A stretch of DNA of 6,121 nt from Winogradskyella sp. (GCA_030149115.1 JASBSE010000168.1:1-6121); one strand, 5' to 3'; positions 1 to 5,931 are shown, counted from the stretch's first letter. Notes: generated by a model from the sequence alone, not told the origin. Program-made: numbers and translations.

Positions 1-645
1 GTAGATGAAGACTTTGTATTACAAGTACCAAACCATTTAGACCTTGCAGGTGTAGCACCTGTACTTTGTGCTGGCATTACAACATGGTCGCCTTTACGTT
101 ATTGGAATGTCAACAAAGACAGTAAAGTGGCTGTGGTTGGCTTAGGTGGTTTAGGGCATATGGCTATTAAACTGGCACATGCACTTGGAGCACACGTTAC
201 CTTATTTTCAAGATCAACAAACAAAATCGAAGACGCCAAAGCACTTGGTGCACACGAGGTTGTTATTTCAACCGATCAATCACAAATGGAAAAAGCCATG
301 GGACAATTCGATCTTATACTAGATACTGTGCCATACGAGCATGATTTTAATCCATACATTGCAACATTAAAAACCAATGGTACTTTGGTAATATTGGGTT
401 ATTTAGGACTATTAGAACCTCCTCTTGTGACTGTACCAATGATAATGGGGCGCAAATCCATAGCAGGCTCGTTAATTGGTGGCATTGCAGAAACTCAAGA
501 GTTACTCGATTTCTGTGGCAAACACAATATTACCTCAGATATTGAGGTGGTAAACATACAAGATATAAATACCGCGTACGAACGCATGCTTAAGAGCGAT
601 GTTAAATACCGATTTGTCATCGATATGAAATCCCTCAAGAATTAA
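1..645 (+). CDS. Zinc-dependent NAD(P)H alcohol/aldehyde dehydrogenase, YahK/ADH6-like (5' truncated by window edge)
   Basis: Medium-chain dehydrogenase/reductase of the cinnamyl-alcohol-dehydrogenase-like branch, a cytoplasmic enzyme that reversibly reduces aldehydes to alcohols. The frame is open from base 1, so the gene begins upstream; 214 residues are present of a family length near 350, and the missing part would hold the GroES-like domain and the first zinc ligands. Visible here are the LCAGITT segment (residues 22-28 of the fragment) whose Cys23 corresponds to the third catalytic zinc ligand, the Rossmann dinucleotide loop GLGGLG (47-52), and an FSRS segment (69-72). In yeast ADH6 the matching Ser-Arg-Ser binds the NADPH 2'-phosphate, so NADPH preference is inferred. 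The GSLIGG...ETQELLDFC stretch (157-172) and the C-terminal YERMLKSDVKYRFVID are near-identical in style to E. coli YahK as I recall it. The GTG at 127 is internal to the Rossmann strand, not a start. A repeat-filled gap separates it from the next gene, so no operon link is implied. Confidence 0.93.
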   Translation, partial: VDEDFVLQVPNHLDLAGVAPVLCAGITTWSPLRYWNVNKDSKVAVVGLGGLGHMAIKLAHALGAHVTLFSRSTNKIEDAKALGAHEVVISTDQSQMEKAMGQFDLILDTVPYEHDFNPYIATLKTNGTLVILGYLGLLEPPLVTVPMIMGRKSIAGSLIGGIAETQELLDFCGKHNITSDIEVVNIQDINTAYERMLKSDVKYRFVIDMKSLKN

Positions 646-657
646 GAAGCTATTGTT

Positions 658-683
658 GTCATGCTGAACTTGATTCAGCATCT
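658..683 (+). repeat. Short palindromic repeat unit A (hairpin after the dehydrogenase gene)
   Basis: A perfect 8-bp inverted repeat, ATGCTGAA (661-668) and TTCAGCAT (674-681), closes a 5-base loop 13 bases after the dehydrogenase stop. The unit starts GTCAT and ends GCATCT, the same edges as the three following units, so it is probably a diverged member of one repeat family. It could also act as a weak transcription terminator, but it is followed by CTAATCAAA and not by a T-run. Confidence 0.6.
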
Positions 684-711
684 AATCAAAGAATCACAAC
701 GATAACAAACC

Positions 712-737
712 GTCACTGAGAGGAACGAAGCAATCTC
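712..737 (+). repeat. Interspersed repeat unit B, left arm of a large inverted repeat
   Basis: The unit opens GTCACTGAGAGG and closes GAAGCAATCTC, the pattern of a short repeat widespread in Bacteroidota intergenic regions (family recognised from memory). Its last bases plus two (726-739, CGAAGCAATCTCAT) are perfectly complementary over 14 bp to 761-774, so B and unit C form a stem with a 21-base loop (740-760). Confidence 0.65.
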
Positions 738-760
738 ATAAAAAGGTAACATACCCAGCA

Positions 761-796
761 ATGAGATTGCTTCGCTTATACCTCACTCGCAATGAC
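761..796 (-). repeat. Interspersed repeat unit C, inverted copy pairing with unit B
   Basis: Read on the minus strand this unit begins GTCATTGCGAGTGAGG and ends GCGAAGCAATCTCAT, the same family as units B and D. Bases 761-774 pair perfectly with 726-739; farther out the arms match only partly (GTCACTGAGAGG against GTCATTGCGAGTGAGG), so the whole structure at 712-796 is an imperfect palindrome of about 85 bp with a strong 14-bp core. Confidence 0.65.
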
Positions 797-805
797 TTTA
801 CCATT

Positions 806-833
806 GTCATTCCGAGCATAGCGAAGGAATCTC
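806..833 (+). repeat. Interspersed repeat unit D
   Basis: This copy starts GTCATTCCGAGCATAGCG and ends AAGGAATCTC, in the same orientation as unit B. It sits 9 bases after unit C. The change from GCAATCTC to GGAATCTC is matched by CC in place of GC near the 5' end (GTCATTCCGAG against GTCATTGCGAG), which keeps potential pairing between the unit's own ends (GATTCC complementary to GGAATC in style) and suggests selection or origin as a hairpin. Confidence 0.6.
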
Positions 834-854
834 AAAAAAGAAAACACACATTAC

Positions 855-904
855 GTCAGTTCGAGTATTTTATTCGAAGCATGAGAATAAAATGTATCGA
901 GAAC
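855..904 (+). repeat. Second-type imperfect palindrome (GTCAGTTCGAG...TATCGAGAAC)
   Basis: A perfect 9-bp stem, ATTTTATTC (867-875) and GAATAAAAT (885-893), encloses a 9-base loop. Outside it, GTTCGAG (859-865) and CGAGAAC (898-904) provide partly complementary edges. The sequence differs from units A-D and resembles another short repeat seen in flavobacterial intergenic regions (from memory). It lies 71 bases upstream of the lipoprotein start. Confidence 0.5.
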
Positions 905-975
905 CACATCACTGCAAAACCAAACATGTTAATATCCTAGCAAATCCCATAATAAATAACTACCTTTAATAGGTT

Positions 976-1548
976 ATGAAACATCGTATCACCATAAAAC
1001 CCCTTGCATACAGTTTGGCACTCTTAGCCATAACGCTTATAGTATCTTGCAAACCCTCACAAGCCATAGCCGAACGCACACAAGCACTCAACAACCTAGA
1101 AGCCATTCTCAATAGCAAAGACTTTAAAATAGACATACATACAGCATTGCCATATACAACTAGGGCAACAACACAAGTCTTAAATCAGCTCATGCGCAAC
1201 ACAGGCAATACCGCCAACCGCATTACAGTCAGTGGCTACGACATTACCGTTAAGAACGATAGCATTTCAGGACAACTACCGTATTATGGTGAGCAGCAAC
1301 TAAGCAGCGGATCCTACAATGGTAATATGGGAATTGTCTTTAACGACAAACCACAAAGTTTCACGCTAACAAAACACAAAAAGAGAGACGCGTATATCAT
1401 AAAGTTCAATATTAATGATACCGAAGATCCTGTAGAAACCTACAGGATAACCATCACAGTCTTTTCTAACAACACGGCAGATGTTAATATAATACCCTCA
1501 CACCGAAATGGCATAAGTTATAAAGGACAATTAATATCAAATGAATAA
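976..1548 (+). CDS. DUF4251 family lipoprotein
   Basis: A 190-residue protein of unknown function, predicted to be lipid-anchored. A basic N-terminus (MKHRITIK) is followed by a hydrophobic stretch and a lipobox IVSC with the acylated Cys at residue 25; there is no clear retention or sorting signal beyond Lys26. The mature part fits DUF4251, a Bacteroidota family: an N-terminal helix (about 35-48), then KDFKIDI (49-55), the LPYYG motif (101-105) followed by a Gly/Ser-rich turn, an F-x-L-T-K strand (129-133), and the closing IPSHRNGISYKGQL (173-186). The family assignment is from memory of these motifs. The length is normal and the ATG is the only sensible start, with an A/T-rich leader and no Shine-Dalgarno. 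It stands alone: 330 bp of repeats upstream and a 71-bp gap with a hairpin downstream, so it is probably a single-gene transcript. Coding-strand composition is markedly A- and C-rich. Confidence 0.85.
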   Translation: MKHRITIKPLAYSLALLAITLIVSCKPSQAIAERTQALNNLEAILNSKDFKIDIHTALPYTTRATTQVLNQLMRNTGNTANRITVSGYDITVKNDSISGQLPYYGEQQLSSGSYNGNMGIVFNDKPQSFTLTKHKKRDAYIIKFNINDTEDPVETYRITITVFSNNTADVNIIPSHRNGISYKGQLISNE

Positions 1549-1581
1549 ACCCATACCACACACGTTCTCACACAGCTACCA

Positions 1582-1613
1582 TTCAAATTCAAAAAACTAT
1601 TTTTAAATTTGAA
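1582..1613 (+). repeat. AT-rich hairpin between the lipoprotein and regulator genes
   Basis: An inverted repeat pairs 1582-1595 with 1600-1613 across a 4-base loop (ACTA), with 13 of 14 positions complementary; the only mismatch is C1590 with A1605. The stem contains an A5/T5 block, so it could terminate the lipoprotein transcript, but it is followed by ACACCACATG and not by a U-tract. It ends 6 bases before the regulator ATG, so it could equally be an operator or hinder translation. Because it overlaps a possible -7 box, the role is open. Confidence 0.45.
1604..1611 (+). promoter_or_regulatory. Possible -7 promoter element for the AraC-type regulator
   Basis: TAAATTTG matches the Bacteroidota -7 consensus TAnnTTTG at every fixed position. 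No TTTG or TTG lies about 19-21 bp upstream, so the -33 half is missing. Transcription from it would start only a few bases before the ATG at 1620, giving a nearly leaderless message. It also forms part of the right arm of the hairpin. The match could be chance in such AT-rich DNA. Confidence 0.3.
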
Positions 1614-1619
1614 CACCAC

Positions 1620-2492
1620 ATGACTAGAGACATCATCAATATCAACGACTTCATCATTCTGGTGGAAGAAGCTAAAGTTAGTGCTAATGCTACAGATTTA
1701 CTATCAGAATCTAGCGCATGTGCTTTTGATGAACCAGTCATTGCAGTTGCCTTTTACGGCTCTGGTAACGTAGACCTTTCTGTCAAGTACGGAGACAAAC
1801 AAAGAGACTTCAACTACACCAAAGGTTTGGCATTATCTTTTTATGCTGATGAAAACGTCGTGTTCGATCATACCGTTGAAAACGACAAACCACTAGAGTG
1901 CTTACTCATTGCAACCACAACCAGTGCTATAGACAAGCTACCAAACCAGGAAGGGGAGCTGTTTGGAGAAATGCTTAACGAGCTGGTCAATCCATCCGAT
2001 CATTATGTAGAAGGCCCAAGCTTTATCATGACACCGCAAATGCAAGCCATCGTCGACGGACTCTTTAATATTCAATACGAAGGTAAAACCAAAATGATGT
2101 TCTTTCGCAGTCAGATTACAGCATTATTATCGCACTTCTTTGGAGAACTCGCCAATCTAAAAACCGAAAAACTAAAAACACCAGAGCGCGAAAAACTCAA
2201 TCAGGCAAGAGATATTCTATTAAACAATCTCGACAACCCGCCATCCTTAAATGAAATATCCAAACGTATAGGACTCAACACCTTCAAACTCAAAAAAGAG
2301 TTCAAAGAACTATTTGGTGTACCAGTTTTCAAATACCTTCAAAACGAACGCCTTACCCTGGCACATAAGATGATTAGAAATCAAGATGCTACAGTACAGG
2401 AAGCCGCATGGCATGTGGGCTACGATAGTTTAAGTTCCTTCTCTAATGCCTTCGAAAAAAAGTTTGGCTACAGACCTAGTCAAATCAAGTAG
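1620..2492 (+). CDS. AraC-family transcriptional regulator, PchR-like
   Basis: A 290-residue cytoplasmic DNA-binding regulator. The C-terminal third holds both AraC helix-turn-helix motifs: the first at about 209-233 (SLNEISKRIGLNTFKLKKEF then KELFG) and the second at about 257-283, ending in the family signature FEKKFGYRPSQIK (278-290). The LKKEFKELFG-x-P-VFKYL arrangement (224-240) is that of PchR-type regulators. The N-terminal 170 residues are a probable ligand-sensing region; the strands around 40-100 (VIAVAFYGSGNVDLSVKYG) look cupin-like but no effector can be read from them. PchR itself senses a siderophore, but I would not transfer that. The gene lies 91 bp upstream of a same-strand five-gene run, with a two-copy direct repeat and an exact -7 box in the gap, so it is the likely activator of that run. 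The start at 1620 follows the AT-rich hairpin and has no Shine-Dalgarno sequence. Confidence 0.92.
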   Translation: MTRDIININDFIILVEEAKVSANATDLLSESSACAFDEPVIAVAFYGSGNVDLSVKYGDKQRDFNYTKGLALSFYADENVVFDHTVENDKPLECLLIATTTSAIDKLPNQEGELFGEMLNELVNPSDHYVEGPSFIMTPQMQAIVDGLFNIQYEGKTKMMFFRSQITALLSHFFGELANLKTEKLKTPEREKLNQARDILLNNLDNPPSLNEISKRIGLNTFKLKKEFKELFGVPVFKYLQNERLTLAHKMIRNQDATVQEAAWHVGYDSLSSFSNAFEKKFGYRPSQIK

Positions 2493-2498
2493 ATTCCG

Positions 2499-2529
2499 TT
2501 TCAAACAAATCATAATCCCTTTTAAACAA
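2499..2529 (+). promoter_or_regulatory. Probable AraC-type operator: two direct repeats 21 bp apart
   Basis: TTTCAAACAA (2499-2508) and TTTTAAACAA (2520-2529) agree at 9 of 10 positions and their starts are 21 bp apart, two turns of the helix, placing them on the same DNA face. Both lie in the gap between the regulator gene and the five-gene run. A second short match, CCCTT at 2517-2521 and 2535-2539, follows each copy at slightly different spacing. AraC-family activators typically bind tandem direct half-sites of about this spacing next to the promoter, so the role is inferred from architecture; no known consensus for this regulator is available. Confidence 0.5.
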
Positions 2530-2550
2530 GTTAACCCTTAGCCTTACCCA

Positions 2551-2558
2551 TAGCTTTG
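2551..2558 (+). promoter_or_regulatory. Probable -7 promoter element for the five-gene run
   Basis: TAGCTTTG is an exact match to the Bacteroidota -7 consensus TAnnTTTG, placed 25 bases before the ATG at 2584. The position expected for the -33 TTTG (about 2528-2531) reads AAGT, so that half is missing. A good -7 box without a -33 box, immediately downstream of a tandem repeat, is what an activator-dependent promoter would look like. The second direct repeat ends 21 bp upstream of it. Confidence 0.5.
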
Positions 2559-2583
2559 TCCTGAATTTAAAAACTAAAAGGAC

Positions 2584-2985
2584 ATGAAAACAAAAAGAGC
2601 TATTGTAATAGGATTCATCATTTGGATGATAGCCATACTATGCTACACCGTAGCAGGCAGTATCGCAACTTCACAACAATTAGAATACCTTCCGGGAACC
2701 GTCTTATTTATAGTCGTAATGCCATTGGTATGGTTTGGTACTAAGTACTATTATAAAAAAGACAACAAAACCCACGGTTATTGGGTAGGGCAGACCATGC
2801 TACTTACAGCAGCGGCATTAGACGCACTCATTACAGTACCTGTATTTATTATACCAATGGGTGGTAGCTACTACAGCTTTTTTACCGCTTTGGAATTCTG
2901 GATCATTGCTTTCGAATTTTTAATCGTGGCAACACTATACTGGTACATACGTGTATATCCTAAACACAAAACCTCAAAAGCTTAA
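2584..2985 (+). CDS. Four-helix inner-membrane protein, DUF5367-like
   Basis: A 133-residue protein predicted to cross the inner membrane four times, at about residues 6-28, 38-56, 68-91 and 100-122. A short basic-polar loop KYYYKKDNKTHG (54-65) joins helices 2 and 3 and a basic tail closes the protein. Features I associate with DUF5367 are the LDALITVPVFIIP segment (79-91), then GGSYYSFFTALEFW (93-106); the family name is from memory and its function is unknown. It is the first gene of the run and ends 3 bases before the next ATG, which implies translational coupling with the DUF1772 gene. An AAAAGGA lies directly before the ATG but is too close to act as a normal Shine-Dalgarno sequence. 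Confidence 0.8.
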   Translation: MKTKRAIVIGFIIWMIAILCYTVAGSIATSQQLEYLPGTVLFIVVMPLVWFGTKYYYKKDNKTHGYWVGQTMLLTAAALDALITVPVFIIPMGGSYYSFFTALEFWIIAFEFLIVATLYWYIRVYPKHKTSKA

Positions 2986-2988
2986 GCC

Positions 2989-3495
2989 ATGAATGTCTCC
3001 TTAGAAAACACAGCAATCATAGTACTCATAGTACTAACCGGATTATCAGCAGGCTTATGCTTTACATGGTCTAATGCCGTTACAACAGGATTAGGACGAT
3101 TAGATAACATCGGTTACTTGAGTGCCTTTCAGCAAATGAACAGAACCATTATCAATCCAACCTTCTTTATAGTATTCTTTGGACCATTCTTCTTAAGCAT
3201 CATCAATATATATGTCTTTAGAAATGCACTATCAAACATAAAGGGATTGCTAATCGCAGCTGCAATAGTATATACCGTTGGAGTAGTACTGGTCACCATC
3301 TTCGGAAATGTACCCTTAAACGAACTGTTGGACAAAACCAATATAGCGACAGCTAGCACTGAGGACTTACAAAACTTAAGAGCAACTTTTGAGACCAAAT
3401 GGAATCAATTCCATGCCATCAGAACAGTAACAGCAATAATGGCTTTTATACTGCTCATCATTAGCGCAATGCAAATCGCAAAAAACAATCTATAA
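2989..3495 (+). CDS. DUF1772 / anthrone oxygenase-like membrane protein
   Basis: A 168-residue inner-membrane protein with four predicted helices at about 7-26, 56-78, 84-106 and 145-163. It carries the conserved DUF1772 blocks: TWSNAVTTGLGRL (26-38) at the end of helix 1, the AFQQMNRTIINPTFF block (46-60), GNVPLNE (106-112) after helix 3, and FETKWNQFHAIRT (134-146) leading into helix 4. DUF1772 includes fungal anthrone oxygenases, which oxidise anthrones to anthraquinones without an obvious cofactor; most bacterial members have no assigned substrate. The conserved Trp, Asn and His residues are all present, so the protein looks intact. It starts 3 bases after the DUF5367-like stop and is followed after 42 bp by the NmrA-type reductase, an association that hints at shared redox chemistry. 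Confidence 0.87.
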   Translation: MNVSLENTAIIVLIVLTGLSAGLCFTWSNAVTTGLGRLDNIGYLSAFQQMNRTIINPTFFIVFFGPFFLSIINIYVFRNALSNIKGLLIAAAIVYTVGVVLVTIFGNVPLNELLDKTNIATASTEDLQNLRATFETKWNQFHAIRTVTAIMAFILLIISAMQIAKNNL

Positions 3496-3537
3496 TTCAC
3501 CAATCAAAAAACGAACAATAATTAAAAGACAACAATC

Positions 3538-4386
3538 ATGGAAAACAAACAAAACATCTTAGTCATTGGCGGAACTGGTAAAACAGGTCGCAAAATTGTA
3601 AACAAACTAAACGCCTTAGGACACAACGTAAGGGTAGGGTCAAGATCAGCAACTCCAGCCTTCGGTTGGGATAATCCAGACACTTGGGAAGATGTTATGC
3701 AAAACATAGACAAGGTCTATATCACCTTTCAACCAGACTTAGCTGTTCCTGGAGCACTAGAAGCTATTGAAACCTTAGTAAAAAAAGCCAAAAACTGTAA
3801 GGTAAAGAAGCTCGTACTCTTATCTGGTAAAGGTGAAAGAGAAGCAGAACTTTGTGAGCAGGTCGTTATACATTCAGGATTAGATTACACCATTGTTAGA
3901 GCCAGTTGGTTCAATCAGAATTTTAGCGAAAGCTTTTTAATAGATCCTATTCTAGAAGGTTTTGTAGCCTTACCACAAGCAGAGGCCAAAATCCCTTTTG
4001 TAGACACTGGCGATATTGCAGATGTGGCAGTAGAAGCACTATTGCATGACAAGCACAACGGAAAAATGTACCAGCTTACAGGTGCCAGAACTTTAACCTT
4101 TAGAGAGGCTGTTGAAGAAATTGCTCAGGCTACCCATAGAGACATCGCATTTACACCTATCGCCATATCAGCATACACGCACATGCTAAAGCAACACGGT
4201 GTACCAACAGACTTTGTATGGTTAATAGAATATCTGTTTACCGAAGTTTTAGGCAACCCAAACAATTCAGAAATTACAAACGATATCGAATTGGTATTGG
4301 GCAGAAAACCAACCGATTTTTCAGACTTCGTAAAGGAAACTGCCAAAACAGGAGTATGGAATGCTAAAGTTGAAACCGTACTATAA
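3538..4386 (+). CDS. NmrA-type atypical SDR, NAD(P)H-binding protein
   Basis: A 282-residue cytoplasmic protein of the NmrA-like atypical short-chain dehydrogenase group. The N-terminal Rossmann fold begins NILVIGGTGKTG (6-17), with the glycine pattern GxxGxxG at 11, 14 and 17; Arg36 after the second strand is in the position that usually favours NADP(H). Other family blocks are KLVLLSG (91-97) after the fourth strand, YTIVRASWFNQNFSE (117-131), and PFVDTGDIADVA (153-164), followed by YQLTGARTLTFREAVEEIA (178-196). The classical SDR YxxxK catalytic pair is not evident, as is usual in NmrA-type proteins. These proteins are either nucleotide sensors or reductases such as the quinone reductase QorB; next to a DUF1772 protein and with an intact glycine loop, reductase is the better guess. 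The start context AACAATCATG is shared with the next gene. Confidence 0.88.
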   Translation: MENKQNILVIGGTGKTGRKIVNKLNALGHNVRVGSRSATPAFGWDNPDTWEDVMQNIDKVYITFQPDLAVPGALEAIETLVKKAKNCKVKKLVLLSGKGEREAELCEQVVIHSGLDYTIVRASWFNQNFSESFLIDPILEGFVALPQAEAKIPFVDTGDIADVAVEALLHDKHNGKMYQLTGARTLTFREAVEEIAQATHRDIAFTPIAISAYTHMLKQHGVPTDFVWLIEYLFTEVLGNPNNSEITNDIELVLGRKPTDFSDFVKETAKTGVWNAKVETVL

Positions 4387-4387
4387 T

Positions 4388-4399
4388 CAACTTTTGTTG
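4388..4399 (+). other. Small hairpin CAAC-TTTT-GTTG between the NmrA and hydrolase genes
   Basis: A 4-bp inverted repeat with a TTTT loop starts one base after the NmrA stop codon. It is too short to be a confident terminator and the downstream TAACTTTT (7 of 8 to the -7 consensus without a -33 box) is not convincing as a promoter. It might reduce read-through into the hydrolase gene slightly. I record it because it is the only structure in this 45-bp gap. Confidence 0.25.
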
Positions 4400-4431
4400 T
4401 AACTTTTATCACAAGGTAATAACTAACAATC

Positions 4432-5931
4432 ATGAAAAATCAATCAATTATACTCAGCTTGTTGCTGCTACTCGGATTAAATCTGGTAGCAGCGCAACAA
4501 GCAACGCCAGATACAAACGCCCTAAGTGACAGAATAGACACCTACCTAACAAACAGTGCTGCAAACGGATACGCAGCCTCAGTATTGGTAGCTAAAAACG
4601 ATAAAATCATCCTATCCAAAGGCTACGGTTGGGCAAATAGAGAATACAAAATTCCAAACAGCCCGGCAACGGTCTTCAATATAGGGTCGGTAACAAAACA
4701 GTTCACGGCAGCAGCCATCATGAAACTGGTAGAACAAGGCAAACTCAAAGTATCAGATAAGCTACCACAGTTCTTCAGCAACGTACCAAAAGACAAAAAA
4801 GACATCACCATCCATCAACTGCTCACCCATACCTCAGGTATTTCGCCTGCAACAGGTGGCTTTAGATACGATGAAGCCAGTAAACAAGAGTTTTTGGATA
4901 GTTGCTTTACGGCCGACTTACTAACCAAACCTGGCGAAAATCACAGATATGCCAATGCCAACTACATACTACTGGCAGCCATTATCGAGAAAGTCTCCAA
5001 CCAAGCTTATGGCACCTTTTTAGAAGAGCAGTTTTTCAAACCGCTTAATATGAACCACACAGGCTACAAAAGCATCAGCTTTAGTACCGAGCAACTGGCA
5101 CATGGCTATTACTTTAACTATACCGATGGTGAATGGAGAGATTGGGGAACAACACAACAACAATTGCCAGACACCAACAACCACTGGTTTAGCATCGGTA
5201 AAGGCGATATACACGCTACAACACAAGATTTGTTCAGATGGCATCAGGCACTTAAAAACAATGAAGTCTTAATGGCTGAGTCCCTAAAGCAAATAGAAAC
5301 ACCACACGTAGCCGAAGACCAACAAGCACAATCCCATTATGGCTATGGCTGGGCAATTTTCAAAAGCAGTAATGACACCAAAATCGTAACCCATAACGGT
5401 AGCAACGGCATCTATTTTGCCAATATCCTAAGATTTGTAGAAGAAGATATGGTCATCATTGTGCTGTCTAACACAAGGCTAAACCAAGATTCAGAAAACG
5501 CAGCATGGTATATAGCCAAAATGTTATCCGATAAAGATTATACACCAAAGCCAATCACCAAACTCACTTACCAGCTGGTCTATGACTTCATCAACCACAA
5601 CAAACCCGAAGACAGCCAGCAACTGCCAGCATTTTTAGAAAGCAACCTCGGCACAGCATTCAGCGACAAAGCAGTCTTAAATAGAATAGGGTATAAGCGC
5701 ATGGATAAAGAAACCACAGCAGCTTGGGGCTTAGAACTCTTAAAACTAAACACACAACTATTCCCTAACGATGGTAACCTTTGGGATTCCCTTGGCGAAG
5801 CCTACCTTAAGTACAACCAAAACCAAAATGCCATCATAGCATTTACCAAGGCACTACAACTCGGAGAAGAAGACAATTGCCACTGGTGCAACAATGCCAA
5901 GGCAAAACTAAAAGAACTCAAAAATGACTAA
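4432..5931 (+). CDS. Exported serine hydrolase, beta-lactamase/S12 fold, with TPR-like C-terminus
   Basis: A 499-residue secreted or periplasmic hydrolase. A signal peptide (Lys2, hydrophobic core about 6-19, probable cleavage after AAQ near 20-22) is followed by a beta-lactamase-family domain (about 31-365). Its three active-site motifs are intact: SVTK with the nucleophile Ser86 and Lys89, YAN with Tyr173, and HNG at 321-323 in place of the KTG triad. The HLLTHTSG-type block (HQLLTHTSGIS, 128-138) is also present. HxG and this context are typical of esterase/peptidase members (EstB, D-aminopeptidase, Flp-like) rather than of true class C beta-lactamases. Residues about 415-495 form a helical tail with one clear TPR-like unit (NLWDSLGEAYLKYNQNQNAI, then AFTKALQLG) and a CHWC pair (483-486). 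The substrate is unknown; ester or peptide bond cleavage is inferred. It follows the NmrA gene by 45 bp and overlaps the next ORF by 8 bp. Confidence 0.92.
   Translation: MKNQSIILSLLLLLGLNLVAAQQATPDTNALSDRIDTYLTNSAANGYAASVLVAKNDKIILSKGYGWANREYKIPNSPATVFNIGSVTKQFTAAAIMKLVEQGKLKVSDKLPQFFSNVPKDKKDITIHQLLTHTSGISPATGGFRYDEASKQEFLDSCFTADLLTKPGENHRYANANYILLAAIIEKVSNQAYGTFLEEQFFKPLNMNHTGYKSISFSTEQLAHGYYFNYTDGEWRDWGTTQQQLPDTNNHWFSIGKGDIHATTQDLFRWHQALKNNEVLMAESLKQIETPHVAEDQQAQSHYGYGWAIFKSSNDTKIVTHNGSNGIYFANILRFVEEDMVIIVLSNTRLNQDSENAAWYIAKMLSDKDYTPKPITKLTYQLVYDFINHNKPEDSQQLPAFLESNLGTAFSDKAVLNRIGYKRMDKETTAAWGLELLKLNTQLFPNDGNLWDSLGEAYLKYNQNQNAIIAFTKALQLGEEDNCHWCNNAKAKLKELKND

Larger units (their letters stand above)
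646..975. other. 330-bp non-coding region filled with interspersed repeats
   Basis: No plausible open reading frame occupies this gap in either direction. About three quarters of it (658-904) is made of short palindromic or mutually related repeat units, listed separately. The remaining 70 bases before the lipoprotein gene are AT-rich; the TACCTTTA at 961-968 is one mismatch from the Bacteroidota -7 element but has no upstream TTTG partner and lies only 7 bases from the ATG, so I do not call it a promoter. No T-tract follows any hairpin, so a classical intrinsic terminator for the dehydrogenase is not evident, although the hairpin at 661-681 could serve. Confidence 0.8.

Noticed and set aside
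127..645. GTG at 127 as the start of the dehydrogenase
   Set aside because: The frame is open to base 1 and the upstream residues, including the zinc-ligand Cys in LCAGITT, are conserved family sequence; the GTG lies inside the first Rossmann strand.
712..833. CRISPR array
   Set aside because: Units vary in sequence, orientation and spacing, are palindromic, and there are no uniform unique spacers or cas genes.
961..968. -7 promoter box TACCTTTA for the lipoprotein gene
   Set aside because: One mismatch at the important final G, no TTTG upstream, and only 7 bases to the ATG.
646..975. Riboswitch or small RNA gene in the long gap
   Set aside because: The visible stems are accounted for by interspersed repeats; no known riboswitch core motif or promoter-terminator pair is seen.
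3129..3398. Reverse-strand ORF of 89 codons
   Set aside because: It lies wholly inside the DUF1772 gene, whose protein has clear family motifs; the antisense product shows none.
4400..4407. -7 box TAACTTTT as an internal promoter for the hydrolase
   Set aside because: The last base mismatches and no -33 element lies at the right distance; the match is expected by chance in AT-rich DNA.
4125..4433. Reverse-strand ORF of 102 codons
   Set aside because: It is antisense to the conserved C-terminal part of the NmrA-type gene and the adjacent gap, with no recognisable motifs or leader.
5020..5244. Reverse-strand ORF of 74 codons, and similar ones at 3522-3713 and 4623-4811
   Set aside because: All are antisense to well-supported genes and their translations look like random Cys/Leu-rich shadow sequence.
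4432..5931. True class C beta-lactamase (antibiotic resistance gene)
   Set aside because: SxxK and YxN are present, but the KTG triad is replaced by HNG and the protein has a long TPR-like tail; this fits the esterase/peptidase side of the family better.
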